Source: Paenibacillus taiwanensis DSM 18679 (GTDB lineage Bacteria; Bacillota; Bacilli; Paenibacillales; Paenibacillaceae). From it: DNA of 64,000 bases. The stretch spans positions 62,001 through 126,000 of the forward strand of contig NZ_AULE01000028.1 in assembly GCF_000425125.1 (NCBI RefSeq), written 5' to 3'. This document shows, in pieces, positions 61,080-64,000 of this stretch. The notes under the pieces were generated by a model. It did not search any database. It was not told where the DNA came from and worked only from the letters and a program-made list of their open reading frames with translations. A program made the translations under genes and the position numbers. Positions within the stretch are counted from its first letter, which is position 1; each line of letters begins with the position of its first letter.

Positions 61080-62960
61080 ATGAACAATTATGTGTCGAAT
61101 GGATTCAAGGGAGTATTAGCCTGCTCCTTGGTAGCCTTGCAGCTAGCGACTTTCAGCACTGCGGTGTATGCAGAAGAAGGAGAGGTGGTAGAAATTCCGG
61201 CTGTCACTAGCGTAAACGGTGATCAAAGCCTCCTTACAGGCGATCAGGATCAGCCGGTTGAGGGGAGTCAGCGTGTTCAGGCAAGCATCATGGACAACAG
61301 TGAGATTAGCCGTAATGTACTTGTAATGACTGACAAAAGCAGTCAAATGGTACATAATGGGGAGAGGGTGCAGGCAGCACAAGCGATCACAATCCGAGGG
61401 GGAGTCGCTTATGCTCCGCTGAAAAGCTTGGCAGCTCAGTATAACTATACGCTTACTTATGACGCAGTGGCTAAACAATCAACTGCAAAGAGCGGCAGTC
61501 AAACCTTTCAATTCAAACCGAACTCGAAAAGCATCGTTGTAAATGGCAAGTCTGTTACGGCTGCGGGAACTATTTTTAACTATAAAGGCAGTTTGATGGT
61601 TCCGCTGAAGAACTGGGCCCAATTGACTAACAGTACACTTAAGGGGGTAGGCAAAAGTTATACGCTTGAGTGGGCAGTGAGCGAAGTGGTCAAGTATAAG
61701 GCGCCTGTAGCGCAGTTTCAAACTGACAAGGAAGAGTATCGCAAGGGAGAGCATATTCGATACGAGGATATGAGCTACGATGAGCAAAGTGAGATTGTGA
61801 AGCGAACGTGGAAAGGGAAGCAGCCCGCGTTTTTTGAGGCAGGCATACATGAAGTTTCGCTAGAAGTGCAGAACAAGCATGGGCTTAAGCATACGGTAAC
61901 CAAGTTTGTACGTATTACAGATGATTTGCTGTACAATCAGGCCGATTATGCGATGTTGTACGCTCCACAAGGCGGCAAAATTCCCGTCGCTGGCGGTGAG
62001 GTGTTGAACTATACGCCAGTCCCCTATCATGTCGTGACTAGCCCCATGACATTTGTACGCAGCAACAGTCCAGAGCACCTGCTAGGGGATGAGGGTATTG
62101 CCTATCGCGATGTCCTGTCAGGGAAATTCCGCATTAATATTCATAACCAGAATCGCTCTCAGCAGGACTTGACGGTGTATTTGTTGGCGACAAATCGCAA
62201 TCAGACGGATGCCAACTTAACTTTGGACGCCTTTGGTATGGGGGGGCCAACACAGTATGTCTCAACTAGCGGCAAGGTAGCGGTATCTCGTTACTTAGGG
62301 TCTTACGCGAAAGGCGAGCAGGTGAACGCGATGAAGGTGCCCGCAGGAAAAACGGTCGTGGTGCTGCCGGACATCAGCAAAGCGCCAATTAAACCAGGGC
62401 TGACGATGACCTCTTACTCGGACATTAGTACCGATGCGGAGCTGGAATTTTCGGTTGTCATTTTGGACCCGACCAAGGATCCTTTAAAAGCGCTGCCACA
62501 GCTAAGTATGATGGATCGTGACGGCAAGCACGTCCGCGGAACATTCAGTGAGGGGAACCGGACGGTTGAAGTACAAGGACTGCACGGCGAGAAGCCGGAA
62601 CGGCTAATAATCGGTGATAACGCCAGTGATATTTTTGTAGATGGCGTGGATCGGGTTACAGGGATAGACGAGATTAATATTGGTAACACAGGTGTACTCT
62701 ATAATATGGAGGTGGAGGTGGCCCCGCGTACGATCGTAGCGTTAAATGCCCGTGGCGGCCACTATGCAGGAGCTTTTCTAGTGAATGGACAGGTCATTAA
62801 TATGACCGAGGACAGCATTTTGCTGAATCCTGACGAGGCTGGTGTATTATATCGGACCGGTAACCAGTCAGAGAAAGTGAAGTTTACTTTTGTGTTAGCT
62901 TCCGGCAGCAACCTGCCGCTTCACATGCTGTTCCTGCCTATGCCAGAAATGAAGCAATAG
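61080..62960 (+). CDS. Secreted protein with copper-amine-oxidase N-terminal domain
   Basis: 626 residues. Signal peptide 1-31 (GVLACSLVALQLATFSTAVYA). Residues about 80-200 match the copper amine oxidase N-terminal-like (stalk) domain common in Paenibacillus surface proteins: VQAAQAITIRGGVAYAPLKSL, then VNGKSVTAAGTIFNYKGSLMVPLKNWA. Residues 205-275 look like a PKD-type beta domain (YEDMSYDEQSEIV...GIHEVSLEVQNKHG). The C-terminal 350 residues are beta-rich with no known fold. Despite the name, no oxidase catalytic domain is present. Probably a cell-envelope or stalk protein. Lies just upstream of a two-component pair. Confidence 0.8.
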   Translation: MNNYVSNGFKGVLACSLVALQLATFSTAVYAEEGEVVEIPAVTSVNGDQSLLTGDQDQPVEGSQRVQASIMDNSEISRNVLVMTDKSSQMVHNGERVQAAQAITIRGGVAYAPLKSLAAQYNYTLTYDAVAKQSTAKSGSQTFQFKPNSKSIVVNGKSVTAAGTIFNYKGSLMVPLKNWAQLTNSTLKGVGKSYTLEWAVSEVVKYKAPVAQFQTDKEEYRKGEHIRYEDMSYDEQSEIVKRTWKGKQPAFFEAGIHEVSLEVQNKHGLKHTVTKFVRITDDLLYNQADYAMLYAPQGGKIPVAGGEVLNYTPVPYHVVTSPMTFVRSNSPEHLLGDEGIAYRDVLSGKFRINIHNQNRSQQDLTVYLLATNRNQTDANLTLDAFGMGGPTQYVSTSGKVAVSRYLGSYAKGEQVNAMKVPAGKTVVVLPDISKAPIKPGLTMTSYSDISTDAELEFSVVILDPTKDPLKALPQLSMMDRDGKHVRGTFSEGNRTVEVQGLHGEKPERLIIGDNASDIFVDGVDRVTGIDEINIGNTGVLYNMEVEVAPRTIVALNARGGHYAGAFLVNGQVINMTEDSILLNPDEAGVLYRTGNQSEKVKFTFVLASGSNLPLHMLFLPMPEMKQ

Positions 62961-63096
62961 TCTGAAGAACAGCTGAATACTGATGTGATCAAGGCGCTTC
63001 TTTTTTACAAGGGGCGTCTTGATGGTGTGTTAGCAGCATCTGCTCGGAATTATCTCTTCAGATAAGGAATGAACATGCGAAAAAGGGGATAAACAG

Positions 63097-63798
63097 ATGG
63101 CTAGAGAAACGATTTTATTGGTCGATGATGAAAAAGAAATTATAGAGCTGATTCAAATCTATTTGAAAAATGAAGGTTATCATTTGCTGCAAGCTTCTAA
63201 CGGTGAAGAGGCGCTTAGTCTGCTGCAAAACAACCGTGTGGACTTAATTATATTGGATGTCATGATGCCTAAAATGGACGGCATTCAAGCCTGTATGAAG
63301 ATTAGAGAAGAGAACAATACTCCCATTATTATGTTGTCCGCGAAGAGCCAGGATATGGACAAGATTACAGGTTTAAGCATCGGTGCGGATGATTATGTGA
63401 CGAAACCGTTTAATCCACTCGTCCTGCTTGCAAGAGTGAAGTCCCATTTACGCAGATACAAGCAGTTTAATCAGGCGACGCGGAATCAAGACGATAACGA
63501 AATTCAAATCGACGATTTGATCATTAACATAGCGACACACTCCGTTACTGTGGATGATACCCCTGTGAAGCTGACACCGCGTGAATTTGCTATTCTAAAA
63601 ATGCTTGCCATGAATCGAGGGATCGTGTTGAGCATGGAAAAGATTTATCAGGAAGTGTGGAACGAGCCTTTTATGGAGTCTAAAAATACAGTAATGGTTC
63701 ATATTCGCAAAATTCGCGAAAAAATTGAAAAGGACAGTCAAAATCCACAGTACATTAAAACGGTGTGGGGAATTGGTTATAAAATGGAATCATCGTAG
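63097..63798 (+). CDS. VanR/PhoB-like response regulator
   Basis: 233 residues, AAGGGG site. Receiver: LVDDEKEI, phosphoacceptor in VDLIILDVMMPKMDG, Lys in DDYVTKPFNP. C-terminal OmpR/PhoB winged helix: LTPREFAILKMLAMNRG and KNTVMVHIRKIREKI. Closest in style to VanR-like regulators of envelope stress systems. The stop codon TAG is part of the ribosome site of the following kinase gene, so the two are coupled. Confidence 0.9.
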   Translation: MARETILLVDDEKEIIELIQIYLKNEGYHLLQASNGEEALSLLQNNRVDLIILDVMMPKMDGIQACMKIREENNTPIIMLSAKSQDMDKITGLSIGADDYVTKPFNPLVLLARVKSHLRRYKQFNQATRNQDDNEIQIDDLIINIATHSVTVDDTPVKLTPREFAILKMLAMNRGIVLSMEKIYQEVWNEPFMESKNTVMVHIRKIREKIEKDSQNPQYIKTVWGIGYKMESS

Positions 63799-63810
63799 GA
63801 GGACGAAAGC

Positions 63811-64000
63811 ATGTCAACTAACAAGCTGGTGCACACCGTACGTTGGAGGTTCCTATTAGTCTTAATCGCGAGCGCCGCTGTTACGGGATTGTTTATTCTG
63901 CTCGGTAATTTGCTGGCCACTTACTTACTGCCGATCAAGCCGTATAATATTCCGTTAATTTATACGATTAACAACATCGGTTCGAAGCCTACGGCGGTTG
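63811..64000 (+). CDS. Sensor histidine kinase, N-terminal part (runs off window)
   Basis: The first 63 codons are inside the window: MSTNKLVHTVRWRFLLVLIA begins a membrane segment (about 14-38), followed by the extracellular start LLPIKPYNIPLIY. AGGAGG lies 9 nt upstream and overlaps the regulator's stop codon. The kinase domain is beyond the edge; the identification rests on the gene order with the VanR-like regulator and the membrane-helix start. Confidence 0.7.
   Translation, partial: MSTNKLVHTVRWRFLLVLIASAAVTGLFILLGNLLATYLLPIKPYNIPLIYTINNIGSKPTAV

Noticed and set aside
62988-63023. Hairpin ATCAAGGCGC / GCGTCTTGAT after the secreted protein gene
   Set aside because: Ten pairs but no U-run after it (the T-run is in the loop), so not called as a terminator.
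1-64000. CRISPR arrays, tRNA/rRNA genes, transposases, integrases, attachment sites
   Set aside because: I looked for regular repeat-spacer patterns, the conserved T-loop and CCA ends, DDE or recombinase proteins and flanking duplications and saw none.

Overview
The window looks like a chromosomal segment of a low-to-mid-GC Gram-positive spore-former of the Paenibacillus type. Supporting signs are strong AGGAGG ribosome sites, several GTG and TTG starts, a Bce-type antibiotic-sensing module, a DesKR-controlled desaturase, an Enterobacterium-type SpeD, and a secreted protein with a copper-amine-oxidase N-terminal domain. The genus is an inference from gene content and style. I see no rRNA, tRNA, insertion sequence, prophage or CRISPR array.

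Layout. 1-5,100: small regulators and their partners (DUF4180 with TetR, a DUF7832 protein, an ArsR-oxidoreductase pair, an acetyltransferase, a WHG-type TetR divergent from a short-chain dehydrogenase). 6.3-12.8 kb: a Fe3+/AfuABC-type ABC importer with a YesMN-type two-component pair, all on the minus strand, divergent from a frataxin-like DUF1801 protein. 13.6-16.1 kb: membrane and secreted proteins of unknown role and the remnant of an alpha/beta hydrolase in AT-rich DNA. 16.4-20.9 kb: MATE exporter, amino acid permease, ferritin and an ArsR-DUF2087 regulator behind an almost ideal promoter. 21-24.7 kb: two divergent secreted proteases (subtilisin with FN3 and chitin-binding modules; matrixin) and a lipoprotein. 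24.8-28.5 kb: OsmC and the des-desK-desR membrane-fluidity locus. 28.6-30.7 kb: a methyltransferase and a radical SAM/SPASM enzyme.

30.9-39.1 kb is the most interesting part. Five tightly packed genes encode a SWIM zinc-finger protein, a HEAT-repeat protein, a MoxR-class AAA+ ATPase, a DUF5682 protein with two GxxH motifs, and a VWA (MIDAS) protein. Four of them match in type the poorly understood E. coli yehL-yehM-yehP-yehQ genes. The cassette ends at a strong terminator.

39.3-48 kb: speD, a class B penicillin-binding protein, a C-terminally truncated metallo-beta-lactamase-fold gene, and bceRS-bceAB with a recognisable BceR box. 48-52.6 kb: a small conserved-looking protein behind a structured leader, plsC, a SulP transporter behind a long leader, and a DJ-1 family protein. 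53-56 kb: an oxidoreductase-AraC-oxidoreductase operon, probably for a sugar or inositol derivative. 56.2-64 kb: a chemoreceptor, a Crp/Fnr regulator, a nicotinamide riboside transporter (pnuC) next to a purine nucleoside phosphorylase with an altered ribose site, a large secreted protein, and a VanR-like regulator with a sensor kinase cut by the window edge.
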